64,000 nt of DNA from an uncultured Alphaproteobacteria bacterium (GCA_902576905.1 CACGWW010000001.1:247001-311000); one strand, 5' to 3'. Shown: positions 10,505 through 20,274, counted from the first letter of the stretch. Translations and numbers: made by a program. The notes: generated by a model not told the origin, from the letters alone.

Positions 10505-11476
10505 ATGACCATCGAATTACCCATAAAATTAAAACAACGAATGGCAAAGGGTAAATTTGTAATTGTAGGAAGAGCTGGAATGGACCTTTACCCTAAACCA
10601 GCCAATAAACAAACGAGTGAAGCTGGTACATTTATCTCTGATTTGGGGGGATCTGCTGCAAACATTGCTGTTTCTATTTCCAAACTCGGAGGTCGTTCTA
10701 AAATTATAACTGTGGTCTCAGACGATGAAATTGGTGATTTTGTTTGGAAAAAATTAGAAGAGCATAAAGTAGATACCTCACTAGTAACCAAGTCTCAAAA
10801 TAATAATGCTCGTACATCACTTGCAATAGCAGAGATAAGAGAAGAGCCAAAGGTCGTTATCTATCGTAATAATGCCGCTGATCTTTTGATAGATAAACAA
10901 AATATTGATAACTTAAATCTAGAGAATTATGCCGGTATTGTGATCACTGGAACTGCGCTTTCGGATGAACCATCGAGATCGACAATAAACCTACTTATCG
11001 AAAAATCAAAAAATGCAAAATGCCCAGTTATATTCGACGTTGATTACAGAGCAAATGCTTGGACTTCAATATCATTGGCATCCGCTGAACTTCGAGGAGT
11101 TGCAAAAATAGCTGATATGTGTGTTGGCAATAGAGAAGAGTTTGAAATAATGTTTGAACAAACGGATTTACGAAAGGTCAGTGCTAATTTTAAACCAAAC
11201 CAAATAGTGTTATTCAAAAAAGGAGCTGATGGTTGTGACATTATTTTAGATGGTGAAACGGAGTCATATACCGTGTTTAAAGTGAAAGCAAAGAAACCAT
11301 ACGGAGCTGGTGATGCGTTCTTAGGTACAATTCTTCACTCACTCTCAAATGGATTAAGTTTAGAATCAGCTATAAAAAGAGGTAACGCGTCTGCAGCTAT
11401 TGTCGTTTCGAAAGAAGGATGCGCATCGGCAATGCCCAATCTTAACCAGCTAATTGAATTTATCGAGACACATTAG
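10505..11476 (+). CDS. PfkB family carbohydrate kinase, second IolC-like kinase without DUF2090
   Basis: GGSAANIAVSISKLGG and PYGAGDAFLGTILHSL motifs. Confidence 0.85.
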   Translation: MTIELPIKLKQRMAKGKFVIVGRAGMDLYPKPANKQTSEAGTFISDLGGSAANIAVSISKLGGRSKIITVVSDDEIGDFVWKKLEEHKVDTSLVTKSQNNNARTSLAIAEIREEPKVVIYRNNAADLLIDKQNIDNLNLENYAGIVITGTALSDEPSRSTINLLIEKSKNAKCPVIFDVDYRANAWTSISLASAELRGVAKIADMCVGNREEFEIMFEQTDLRKVSANFKPNQIVLFKKGADGCDIILDGETESYTVFKVKAKKPYGAGDAFLGTILHSLSNGLSLESAIKRGNASAAIVVSKEGCASAMPNLNQLIEFIETH

Positions 11477-11485
11477 GAGTATAAA

Positions 11486-12325
11486 TTGCACATACCGCCC
11501 CATGACAATGATAATAGACCCATAATTGATATAAACGATGCAAAAGTTCCATACGCTTTTTTCAATAGGGTTACTTTAAATAGAGATGAAGAATTTGTAT
11601 ACGAATTAAAAGAGTATGAGAGCTGCATTGTCCCTGTGACAGGGAGTATTATTGTGAATGTCTATTCTTTGGACGAACGTTTAATAGGTAATCGGATGAA
11701 TAACGTTTGGGACGGAGAGCCTGAGGGGGTATATGTGCCAACGGGTTTAACCGCAAAAATAAAATGTGCCTGTGACCAAGCGGAAATTTTTATTGCGGGA
11801 GCCAAGTATTCAGAGCAATTACGGCCATTCTATATTATGGGAGAAGACGTGGATGTAGTTCAATATGGTTCTGACGACACCAAAACTCATAGAAAAATTA
11901 AACATATCTTAGGACAAAAACAAAATGGAAAAGTTGGTCGCCTATTAGTTTCTGAGCTTTTTACTGTCGGTAAAGGTGGATGGTCAGGGTTTCCACCCCA
12001 CAAACACGATACTGATAGAGATGGTGAAACACACCATGATGAAGTCTACAACTTTAGATTCGATCCTAAGGAAGGATTTGCTCTTCAATTATTGCAAGGA
12101 GAAAATAAAAAGGTTGGAGATGCGCATCATATAGTGGATGGATCAACTTTTGTAATTGATAAGGGGTATCATCCTTGTGTGGTCGCTCCAGGTTATCAGA
12201 TGTACTATTTCACAATTTTAGCCGGTAAATCTCAGAGATCTTTAGTTCAATATTTTCAACCTGAATATAGCTGGCAAGTCGAAACTATACCTGGCATTAA
12301 AGATATGATAGCCAAATTTAAATGA
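11486..12325 (+). CDS. second IolB-like (5-deoxy-glucuronate isomerase family) protein
   Basis: GWSGFPPHKHDTDRDGETHHDEVYNFRFDPKEGFALQ and GYHPCVVAPGYQMYYFTILAG; TTG start after AGGAG. Confidence 0.82.
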   Translation: MHIPPHDNDNRPIIDINDAKVPYAFFNRVTLNRDEEFVYELKEYESCIVPVTGSIIVNVYSLDERLIGNRMNNVWDGEPEGVYVPTGLTAKIKCACDQAEIFIAGAKYSEQLRPFYIMGEDVDVVQYGSDDTKTHRKIKHILGQKQNGKVGRLLVSELFTVGKGGWSGFPPHKHDTDRDGETHHDEVYNFRFDPKEGFALQLLQGENKKVGDAHHIVDGSTFVIDKGYHPCVVAPGYQMYYFTILAGKSQRSLVQYFQPEYSWQVETIPGIKDMIAKFK

Positions 12326-13155
12326 CCTTATCTACACTTAGCCAAGAGCTTCATGTTGCTAGAAGCAAGAGGTACGCACTTGCAGGTTTAGTTATACTGG
12401 GATGGGAAGATGCAAAATATTATGTAAAGGCAGCAGAAGAAATTAACTGCCCAATTATCTTGCAAGTTGGACCAAATTGCCGCGAAAACACTCCTATAGA
12501 AATAATGGGGCCGATGTTAAGAAAACTTGCAGAAGATGCATCAAATAATATCGTAACTCTATTGGACCACTCTACTAATTTAAAAGAGTGCGAAAGAGCT
12601 CTAGATAATGGCTTTTCATCAATTATGTTTGATGGGTCAAACATGGAACTTAATGAAAATATTGACATGACATGCAAAGCCGTGGAGCTTGCAAAAAATT
12701 ATGGAGCATCTGTAGAGGCAGAGCTGGGAGTTGTTGGTTACGATCAAGGGATAAAATCTAAGTTTACTGAACCGAAACTTGCACAAAAATTTTATGCAGC
12801 TACGAAGGTAGATGCTTTAGCAATTTCTGTTGGAAACACTCATCTCGAACAGGAGAAGGCAACAGAAGTCGATACCAAACTAGTCTCTCAAATTGAAAAA
12901 TTTGTAAAGTGCCCACTCGTTATTCATGGCGGGTCCGGTATAAAGACCACCCAACTTCATTGGTTAGCAAAAAATACTGCCATTTGCAAAATTAATATAG
13001 GAACACAATTAAGACAGGTTTTTGGAGAAAATCTGAGGGAATACTTATTAAATAACCCAACTATTTTTGATAGGATTGAAATTCTTTCTCACGTATATGA
13101 GAAGATAATACCTACCACAAAGAAAATAATCTTGAATCTAAGGCCAGATAAATAA
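12322..13155 (+). CDS. class II fructose-bisphosphate aldolase family (IolJ-like)
   Basis: TLLDHSTN, VEAELGVVG, AISVGNTH and VIHGGSG zinc/phosphate motifs. Confidence 0.85.
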   Translation: MTLSTLSQELHVARSKRYALAGLVILGWEDAKYYVKAAEEINCPIILQVGPNCRENTPIEIMGPMLRKLAEDASNNIVTLLDHSTNLKECERALDNGFSSIMFDGSNMELNENIDMTCKAVELAKNYGASVEAELGVVGYDQGIKSKFTEPKLAQKFYAATKVDALAISVGNTHLEQEKATEVDTKLVSQIEKFVKCPLVIHGGSGIKTTQLHWLAKNTAICKINIGTQLRQVFGENLREYLLNNPTIFDRIEILSHVYEKIIPTTKKIILNLRPDK

Positions 13156-13178
13156 CTTTACAAAATAAGGGCATTTAT

Positions 13179-14217
13179 TTAATTCAAGATCCTTTCACAG
13201 TCTGTATCTTTGAGTAAGTTAAGTACTTTTGTTTGATGTTTGTCACCAAGACTTCTGAACTCTTCACGAATCCATTTTAAACATTTTACTTGATAGGGAA
13301 ATGTTCTTTGTTCCCACTCACTACCTAAAATTTCTGTACTCCATTTTTCTTCACCACTATTAAAAGCTTCTTCGTTCTTAAGCATAGTTGGGACATATGT
13401 CTTTCCAACTTCACGGAAGATATTTTTAACAGTTTCGGGAAGCTTTGAGTCACTGATCCAATCTTCGCTATCAGGTTCTAATCCAGACAGGTCTTCAGTT
13501 TTTCCTACCCATGCCATAGTCCGCATTGAGTTTTTCTCAATTATAGAGCGAGGTGTGGGATCAAATCCTACCAGCTGGCTTAACTGTCCAAAGAAAGCAA
13601 AATCTGCAGAAGATGGACGGGATCCAAGCAAAAAGGGGAAGTTAATGAAATGGTTCTCCAATATGCTTATAATTTTTTTGAAACATTGGTCTATGAGAGG
13701 CGCTGTTTTTTTGTTCGATCCTACAACCCAAACCCTTCCAAGTTGGCGTTGTGCTATTTTTTCTTTTTTTATGACTAAGTTCCTCGTTTGTAAGTGTGGA
13801 GTTTGCATACAGAGGTAACAGCGTACCCGCATTGTCAATGTCCTTGTCATCATACCATCTGTAATGAAACATAAATTTTGTTCCCCACTCATCACCATAA
13901 TCTTCAAGTAAGTAATTTAAAAACCTCAAAACTGGGTTTGAGGGGATAGTGCTGCGGCTCATGAATTTGCTCTCTAGCTTTCTAATGATAGGGGTTGAGT
14001 CAGTAACTGCCGTAATTTTCTTTTCAGAATTTTCAAATAAGAATGTTGGGTGTAAAACTGGCTTAGGTTTTTCAATATTGTTCCGGTCTAAATATTCGTC
14101 TGGCTCTCCCCAGATAATTTTATACGGGATATGCTTATACCTTAATAAGGCAACCATCTTTCGTGTGTAGGGTGATCCGTTGTTACCAATTAATTTTATG
14201 GGTGCTTTGATGATCAT
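13179..14217 (-). CDS. glutathione S-transferase family protein, interrupted by a 1-nt frameshift
   Basis: N-terminal GST domain (LIGNNGSPYTRKMVALLRYKHIPYK) in one frame, C-terminal domain (HFINFPFLLGSRPSSADFAFFGQLSQL) in another. Frames join at the A7 run complementary to 13764-13770. Confidence 0.8.
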
Positions 14218-14255
14218 AAAATTTTTCCTTTGTGTAAAATATGTATCTTACTAAC

Positions 14256-16337
14256 CTAATTTTGGTGAAATAAATTTATGTTAGCTTTTTCAATTTTTTG
14301 ATTGAGATTAGAATACCGTAAATTTAAAAAAACTTTTTTAAGTGCTTCTCGTAATACTCTTTTGCTCCCAATTAAGCAGACATTTTGCTTCCCTCTTGTG
14401 ATTGCCGTATATATCAATTTCCTTGTAAGCATTATGCGATGATCATCCACTATTGGCATCACAACGTTTGGGTATTCAGAGCCTTGACTCTTATGAACCG
14501 TTATAGCATACGCTAAATCTAAATAATCTATTTTATTGTTATGAAAGAGTTTCATTTCTCCATCAAACTCCACTCTAATATTTTTTCCAACTTTATTTAC
14601 AACGTAACCAATATCGCCATTTCTAACATCAATATCATAATCATTTTGTGTACATATCACCTTATCCCCTGCACAAAATTGTATTTCTTTTTCACCCTCC
14701 ATTTTTGAAAAAACCTTTTCACCATTAGGGTTATATTTTTTTTGCATAATTGAATTTAAATTTATAAGACCACTAGAATAACGGCGCATTGGGGAAAGAA
14801 TTTGTGTTTTTTCAAAATCTATACTGCCGTTTTTATTCCCGGTAAAAAAATCAACTACTTCAATAATTTTTTCGACAACTTGACCCTTGTCAACTTCTAC
14901 AAATGAAAAGCCTGAGCTAGAAAAATCTGAAGAGAATTCTATTAACTCGCCTTTATTTATTGCTCTAGCTACTTTTGGGATCACGCTATCAATGCCTTGT
15001 CGAAATTGCTTTGATAATCTGCTAACAACAATTTTTTTTGATCTTATTAAATCTAAAAATGGTTGCCCTGCACCGACAGGAGGTAGTTGGTCAACGTCTC
15101 CAATTAAAATAAGTTGTGACCTTAAAGGTAGCATTTTGACCAAATCATTGAATAAATTTATATCGATCATGGAGGATTCATCCACAATCAAAGTATCAAA
15201 CTCAATTTCCTTTGCTGATGAATCTATCATCGCTTTTAGCATGTGAATTGTCGATGGTTGAAATTTTTTTAATGCTTGATTTTCTGCTATTCGTTTTGCC
15301 GCTCGTCCCGTCGGAGCACAGATACGAATTGTCTTTCTAAAGCCGTTGACTAAAACTTGAGCGAGGCCTTCTATAATTCTTGTTTTACCTGTTCCTGGGC
15401 CACCAGTAATAATCGAAACTCCTGCTTCTAATGAATTTTGGATTGCTTGCACTTGTTCTTCTGATAAAGGATTGGTGGCATTTTTGTTAGCCGAAAACTG
15501 CTTGCCCTTTATTGGTTTGAAATTATCTTTTATCAAACAGATCTGTTGAGCAATATCATTGTCTCGTTCACATGCTTCTATGGTTTCTAAAAAATTTTTA
15601 TCTTGCACTTTAAAATTATTAAATAAATGCTCATGGCTGTTAATAGCCGTTTGAATTGTTTCAATGTCATTTTTTGTTATTTCTTGAGTTCTCAGTAAAA
15701 CCCTTTCTAAAGGCCCACAGGTATTGCCACGTTCGGCTTCACTTTGCATCAGTGCATGTCTCGTAGCAGCAACTATTTTTTGATCTAAAGAAACTTCAAT
15801 TCCAAAAATGGAAATAATACTCTCTATCTTATCGAAGCTGAGTCTAGGAATTTTTTGAAGCACCATATATGGATCTTTATGTATTTCAGCAAAAAACTTA
15901 TTCCCAAACTCTTCTTTAACAAATTTCTTTTGTGTATATGAAAAGCCAATTTGTGAAAATAATATTTCAAACCCTGAGTTTTCATAATCTAGATCCCATC
16001 CTCCTAATAAAGCTTCGGAAAGTTTCTTTGACGTTTTTTCTTCAAGTATGTTTACATTGCGCTCATGTAAATACTTGATAACTGTCATCCCAATATTCTG
16101 CGCTATGGTATCAGCATTCTTTGGTCCAATACCCTGAAAGTTTTTATTAGACAAATATTTCTTTAGCCCCTCTATTGGTTCTTCTTTTAAAATTATTTGA
16201 GTTCCCAAGGGCACGTCATCTTTATTCAAAGGCACAAAATAAAAACCATCACGAGAGGTTGCAGTGTTTTCTGCTACAACGCTCTCACAATTTAAAGGCT
16301 CTGGATTACCATCAAAATAGCTTATTACAGCAATCAA
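14256..16337 (-). CDS. RecD-like ATP-dependent DNA helicase
   Basis: Walker A ITGGPGTGKTRII, LIVDESSMID, LIGDVDQLPPVGAGQPF, ITVHKSQGSEYPNVVMP, LIYTAITRGK. Confidence 0.9.
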   Translation of the reverse strand: MIAVISYFDGNPEPLNCESVVAENTATSRDGFYFVPLNKDDVPLGTQIILKEEPIEGLKKYLSNKNFQGIGPKNADTIAQNIGMTVIKYLHERNVNILEEKTSKKLSEALLGGWDLDYENSGFEILFSQIGFSYTQKKFVKEEFGNKFFAEIHKDPYMVLQKIPRLSFDKIESIISIFGIEVSLDQKIVAATRHALMQSEAERGNTCGPLERVLLRTQEITKNDIETIQTAINSHEHLFNNFKVQDKNFLETIEACERDNDIAQQICLIKDNFKPIKGKQFSANKNATNPLSEEQVQAIQNSLEAGVSIITGGPGTGKTRIIEGLAQVLVNGFRKTIRICAPTGRAAKRIAENQALKKFQPSTIHMLKAMIDSSAKEIEFDTLIVDESSMIDINLFNDLVKMLPLRSQLILIGDVDQLPPVGAGQPFLDLIRSKKIVVSRLSKQFRQGIDSVIPKVARAINKGELIEFSSDFSSSGFSFVEVDKGQVVEKIIEVVDFFTGNKNGSIDFEKTQILSPMRRYSSGLINLNSIMQKKYNPNGEKVFSKMEGEKEIQFCAGDKVICTQNDYDIDVRNGDIGYVVNKVGKNIRVEFDGEMKLFHNNKIDYLDLAYAITVHKSQGSEYPNVVMPIVDDHRIMLTRKLIYTAITRGKQNVCLIGSKRVLREALKKVFLNLRYSNLNQKIEKANINLFHQN

Positions 16338-16457
16338 TGCGCCTACTCCATTTTTGTTAATAATTTTGCTACTTACAACCGCTTACCAGACAAATTTACT
16401 ATACACAAATTAGCCATTTGCGATATATTTGATTAATAGTTCTTTATATAAACTTCT

Positions 16458-18337
16458 ATGAGAGCAAAATCATTAACACCATAAATAGAAAAATAGCAGT
16501 TATTTTTGCCACTGACGTCGTTGGTTATAGCAAGCATATGGAAAAAAATGAGAATGAGTCAGTAAAAACTCTTCGCGCGTGCGAAAATATTCTTAAAGAT
16601 CTGTTCAAAAAATATGAAGGGCGTCTCTTTAATTCTGGTGGCGACTCTTTCTTTGCCGAATTCCCTAGTGCCGTATCAGCTGTTGAATGCGCATCTGAAT
16701 TCCAAGGACGTCTAAGAGAATTTTACTCTCAGAATAATCTTCCAATTAAGTTGCAATTTCGAGTTGGAATACATATGGGTGACGTAATAAAAGAGAAGCG
16801 AAATCTTCTTGGAGATGGCGTTAATATTGCAGCAAGACTAGAGGCCTTGGCTCAACCTTCAGGAGTAACGATTTCCAAGTCAATATTTGATTTAGTTAAA
16901 GGAAAAGTAAATTTACCCTTCAATGATCTTGGTTTACAAAAAGTCAAAGAAAATGAATTTCACGCCTATGATATTCTTTTGAGTAAATCGCAAAAACGAA
17001 CTCTAAGAACATTTTCAAATCCGATACTACGAAATTTAGGTATTGTAGCCTCTGTATTCGCAGTAGTAGTTATTGGAATTATTTTGTATCTCCAATCAGA
17101 TACAAAACCAGTAAGCAAAATTCAAATGATGCCAACGGATAAACCCTCAGTTTTGGTCATTCCATTTGAAAATCAAACTGGGAAATCTGATAATGACTTC
17201 ATAGGATTTGGAATAACAAGTAATATTATCTCTACCTTATCAATTAATGACTCAATATTGGTATCTTCCTCTAGCACTGGTAAATATGTTCAAGAGAAAA
17301 ATTTTTCTGATAGCGAGATATTAGAAAACTATGGCATTCAATATCTTTTAAGAGGAGATGTTCAGGGTGCTGAAGGAACCTATCGCGTTTCCTTACAAAT
17401 GACTGATCTCAAAAAGAGTGAGGTTGTATGGTCAAAACTTTTTGACTTTAAGGAGTTAAAGGAACTTTTTCCTGTTCAAGAAAAGATAAGTATAGCCATT
17501 TTGGAGCAGATGAGAGTTAAGACAAGCGGATCACAGTTAACCCAGAAAAATTATTTCACTAACCCAGAGGCGTATAGACATTTTCTCAATGCATGGGCTG
17601 CTTTTGACCTTAAAACGGTGGAGGGAAGTGAAAAAGCCGAAAAGCTATGGAAAAAGGCCATAGAGCTAGATCCAAACCACCGACGATTAAATTTTATGAT
17701 GGCATGGGTTCATTGGAGAAAAGTCACTATGAGAATGTCTGATGATCCCAAAAGAGATATGGAAAAGGCCTATTCTATTGCATTAAATACAATTGATGAG
17801 TTTCCTGATTGGGCAACGCCTAAAACTTTAGCAGGCATGATCGAATTATTTTTAAAAAAGTATGACAAAGCCTGTAGTAGAATACCCACATTGATAAAGG
17901 AAGTAAAAGATCTTTCAGATTTAGCCACAGCCAATATAGTTATTCACTCCTGTGGTAATCTAGGAGAAGCAATAGAAAACTATGAAAAAATAATGTTGTC
18001 GAATCCCCACCATGCGGCATGGATATTTTATATGTACAATCACGCTTTAATTGAAAATAAACAATATGAGAAATCTGAGAGCTTCGCTCTTATGAAATTA
18101 AATGAAAAGCATAATTGGAGTGGGGTTGACCAAACATTATATTTGCAGCTTGCTTATCTGTACGAGTTGAAGGGAAGTAAGAAGAAAGCAAAAAAAATGT
18201 TCGAGCTACATAAAGCCATCGACGGAAAGGGTAAAACAGGTGAGATTATTCATAAAGAATATATTACTGCGCGTGATAAAACATATCTAAACGAGTTAAT
18301 ATCTGCCCTCAAACCTTATGGGCTAACGGAAAAATAA
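16458..18337 (+). CDS. class III adenylate/guanylate cyclase with TM segment and TPR-rich C-terminus; apparent 1-nt indel near the start
   Basis: Catalytic INRKIAVIFATDVVGYS lies upstream of the listed ATG (16538); FNSGGDSFFAEF, GIHMGDV, GDGVNIAARLEALA. One extra A in 16466-16469 joins ATG 16458 in frame. Confidence 0.82.
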
Positions 18338-18361
18338 AAATACACTTTTACAAGCATACAT

Positions 18362-18389
18362 CTTGTAATTTTTTTTTTAGTACCCATCT
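18362..18389 (+). promoter_or_regulatory. candidate RpoH (sigma-32) promoter for hsp20
   Basis: CTTG (18362-18365) - 17 nt - CCCATCT (18383-18389), close to the alphaproteobacterial CTTG-N17/18-CYTATNT pattern. Confidence 0.55.
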
Positions 18390-18396
18390 GAAAAAT

Positions 18397-18418
18397 GTAG
18401 ACGCCTAATGGGGTCTAC
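18397..18418 (+). promoter_or_regulatory. 5'-UTR hairpin I upstream of hsp20
   Basis: GTAGAC-G-CC-TAAT-GG-G-GTCTAC: 8 bp with one internal G/G mismatch. Confidence 0.7.
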
Positions 18419-18426
18419 TCACATAA

Positions 18427-18447
18427 ATCTTGCTTAATAAAGGAGAT
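18427..18447 (+). promoter_or_regulatory. ROSE-like RNA thermometer hairpin sequestering the Shine-Dalgarno of hsp20
   Basis: AUCUUGCUU-AAUA-AAGGAGAU: 8 bp with a single bulged G (G18432) opposite the SD; UUGCU motif; ATG begins at 18452. Confidence 0.72.
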
Positions 18448-18451
18448 AATA

Positions 18452-18901
18452 ATGAATAGTTTAAGCACACTAAGAAGTGCCTTACAGGCATTTGACACTA
18501 ATACATTTTCACCCTTTGCCGTTGGTTTTGATAAGACGTTTGATCGCCTTTGGGATTACGCAGCGCACCAGAGTGACACTAATGTGGGGTTTCCCCATTA
18601 TAACATCGTGCAACACGATGATTATAAGTACACAATTGAAATGGCATTAGCCGGCTACAATAAATCTGATATAGACGTTGAACTAGCGGACGGCGTTTTG
18701 ACAATCAAATCAATGAAAACAGTTGAAGAGAGCGACAAAAAAGTCTATCGAGGTATCGCTTCCAGAAATTTTACTCGTAAATTCACTTTAGCCGACGACA
18801 TAATCGTTAAAGACGGGGCTTTAAAAGACGGAATGCTCTCAATTGAATTAGAGAGAGTAGTTCCAGAAGAAAAGAAGCCGCGTCTTATAAAAATTAAATA
18901 A
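18452..18901 (+). CDS. ibpA: Hsp20 / small heat shock protein
   Basis: Alpha-crystallin domain (YTIEMALAGYNKSDIDVELADGVLTIKS...YRGIASRNFTRKFTLADDI...GMLSIELERVVPEEKKPRLIKI). Confidence 0.92.
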   Translation: MNSLSTLRSALQAFDTNTFSPFAVGFDKTFDRLWDYAAHQSDTNVGFPHYNIVQHDDYKYTIEMALAGYNKSDIDVELADGVLTIKSMKTVEESDKKVYRGIASRNFTRKFTLADDIIVKDGALKDGMLSIELERVVPEEKKPRLIKIK

Positions 18902-18909
18902 AATAAACA

Positions 18910-18933
18910 GGGAGGGGGTAACAGCCCTCTCCC
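18910..18933. terminator. hairpin between convergent hsp20 and hemG
   Basis: GGGAGGGG-GTAACAG-CCCTCTCCC followed by ACTTTT. Confidence 0.6.
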
Positions 18934-18943
18934 ACTTTTAAAG

Positions 18944-19463
18944 TTATAAAACTTCCTTCGCAAAATTTGCAACTTTGTTCCAGTCAGTAAACTCATACGT
19001 CTGGCTAGTATCTGTTGGACCTTTTGTTATAAGCATAATAAATCGAATAATTAGGCGATCTAAAAACCTGTAACTAGGATAGTCAATCCTTCCTGCAAAA
19101 ACTGCTAATTTATCCGGTTGCCACCCCGATAATTCTAAGAATTTTTTCATATAAGGATTAGTATTTGGTTGGTTTTTTTCCTTTTTTCTAGCAACAACAT
19201 TTACTGTGAAAAACGCAGTGGATTTTTTTTGTAGCTCATCTCTGTTTACTTTAACAAACTCATATACTAGCGGATTATGTTTTCCATATCTAATGCTGGC
19301 TCCAATCACTATTTTTGAGTATTGAGCCAAATCAATCTCGGGAGCGTTTTCTATTCCACATAGAGTTATTTCCGATTTTCTCTTTGAGAAATCAATTATT
19401 CGGTCACAAATCCTTTTTGTTTGCCCATCCGTAGTAGAATATATAATGAGGGTTTTTTTTCAT
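18944..19463 (-). CDS. hemG: flavodoxin-like protoporphyrinogen IX dehydrogenase, start codon displaced by a 1-nt homopolymer indel
   Basis: Full reading KKTLIIYSTTDGQTKRICDRIIDFSKR...AQYSKIVIGASIRYGKHN...FAGRIDYPSYRFLDRLIIRFIMLITKGPTDTS. The ATG at 19461-19463 is 1 nt out of frame across A8. Confidence 0.82.
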
Positions 19464-19551
19464 TTATGACAAATTTTCTATCATGTTCGAAAATATTTTA
19501 TCATTTTTTTTTTTTATGTGAAATTTTTGTCATATTTTTTTTAAAAATAAT

Positions 19552-19560
19552 TGCTATAAT
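19552..19560 (+). promoter_or_regulatory. extended -10 promoter
   Basis: TGCTATAAT matches TGnTATAAT, in a very AT-rich intergenic region. Confidence 0.55.
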
Positions 19561-19593
19561 AGTACATTATTTGAACTAAAAAAGGAGGGACCA

Positions 19594-20214
19594 ATGAACA
19601 TAGTATCTATTAGAGAAGTAACACCTGACGTAGGTAAAGAAAAATTAGCTGAGCTCAGATTTAAGAGAGGAAGCGAAATACTTGCCAAGCATGGAGCAAC
19701 AACTCGCTTGTGGAAAGTGATTGTTGGGCAGGGTGTTGGTGATTTAGTCCTTATGAGTATGTATGAGTCATTTTCAAAGGGCGCGACAGCTTTCCAAAGT
19801 TTTTCTGGAGACTCTGACATGGCTGCACTCATGGATGAACGCTCAGCGAGCCCCGCAGGAGAACTAAGAGGTCCGAACCTTTTTAGGATGGCTTATGGAG
19901 CTCCTACCAATCCTCCGAGACCAATACTTGTTCAACGCATGTATCACATGCCTCGAAAAAATCTTTCGAAGGCTCTTGAACTTGCACCTGAAATGGATGC
20001 GCTTACGAAAAGTCTTGATGTTTCAATGGGAGTTGGTGTGCCTATGTTGGCCTCAGACCATGAGATGATGGGCGTGGTTTATCGATTTAACTCGCTAGAA
20101 CATTGGGGGACATCAGTAGACGCAATGTCACAAAACCCAGATTTTGCCGCTCTAGTTGAAAAAGCTAACGATTTAGGAGCGCTTAAATCTTCACGCATGT
20201 TGATGCATATTTAA
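19594..20214 (+). CDS. uncharacterised protein, possibly two tandem dimeric alpha-beta-barrel-like domains
   Basis: GGAGG SD; both halves look like about 90-aa ABM/NIPSNAP-type units (MNIVSIREVTPDVGKEKLAE... / ILVQRMYHMPRKNLSKALE...). Confidence 0.65.
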   Translation: MNIVSIREVTPDVGKEKLAELRFKRGSEILAKHGATTRLWKVIVGQGVGDLVLMSMYESFSKGATAFQSFSGDSDMAALMDERSASPAGELRGPNLFRMAYGAPTNPPRPILVQRMYHMPRKNLSKALELAPEMDALTKSLDVSMGVGVPMLASDHEMMGVVYRFNSLEHWGTSVDAMSQNPDFAALVEKANDLGALKSSRMLMHI

Positions 20215-20224
20215 AAGCGATTTC

Positions 20225-20257
20225 GCAGACGGGTGGACTTTTTGTCTATCCGTCTGC
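20225..20257. terminator. stem-loop between convergent genes
   Basis: GCAGACGG-GTG-GAC-TTTTT-GTC-TAT-CCGTCTGC, about 14 pairs including wobbles. Confidence 0.6.
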
Positions 20258-20274
20258 CTATAGAACCAAATAAA

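Noticed and set aside
13764-13770. Programmed -1 frameshifting at the A-rich run in the GST gene
   Set aside because: The downstream domain requires a +1 (or -2) shift, and similar run-length breaks occur in seven other genes, so a general homopolymer cause is more likely.
19464-19560. Possible short repeat array in the T-rich region (repeated TCAT-T(n) units)
   Set aside because: Units are irregular and low complexity; better explained as an AT-rich promoter region than CRISPR or a tandem repeat.
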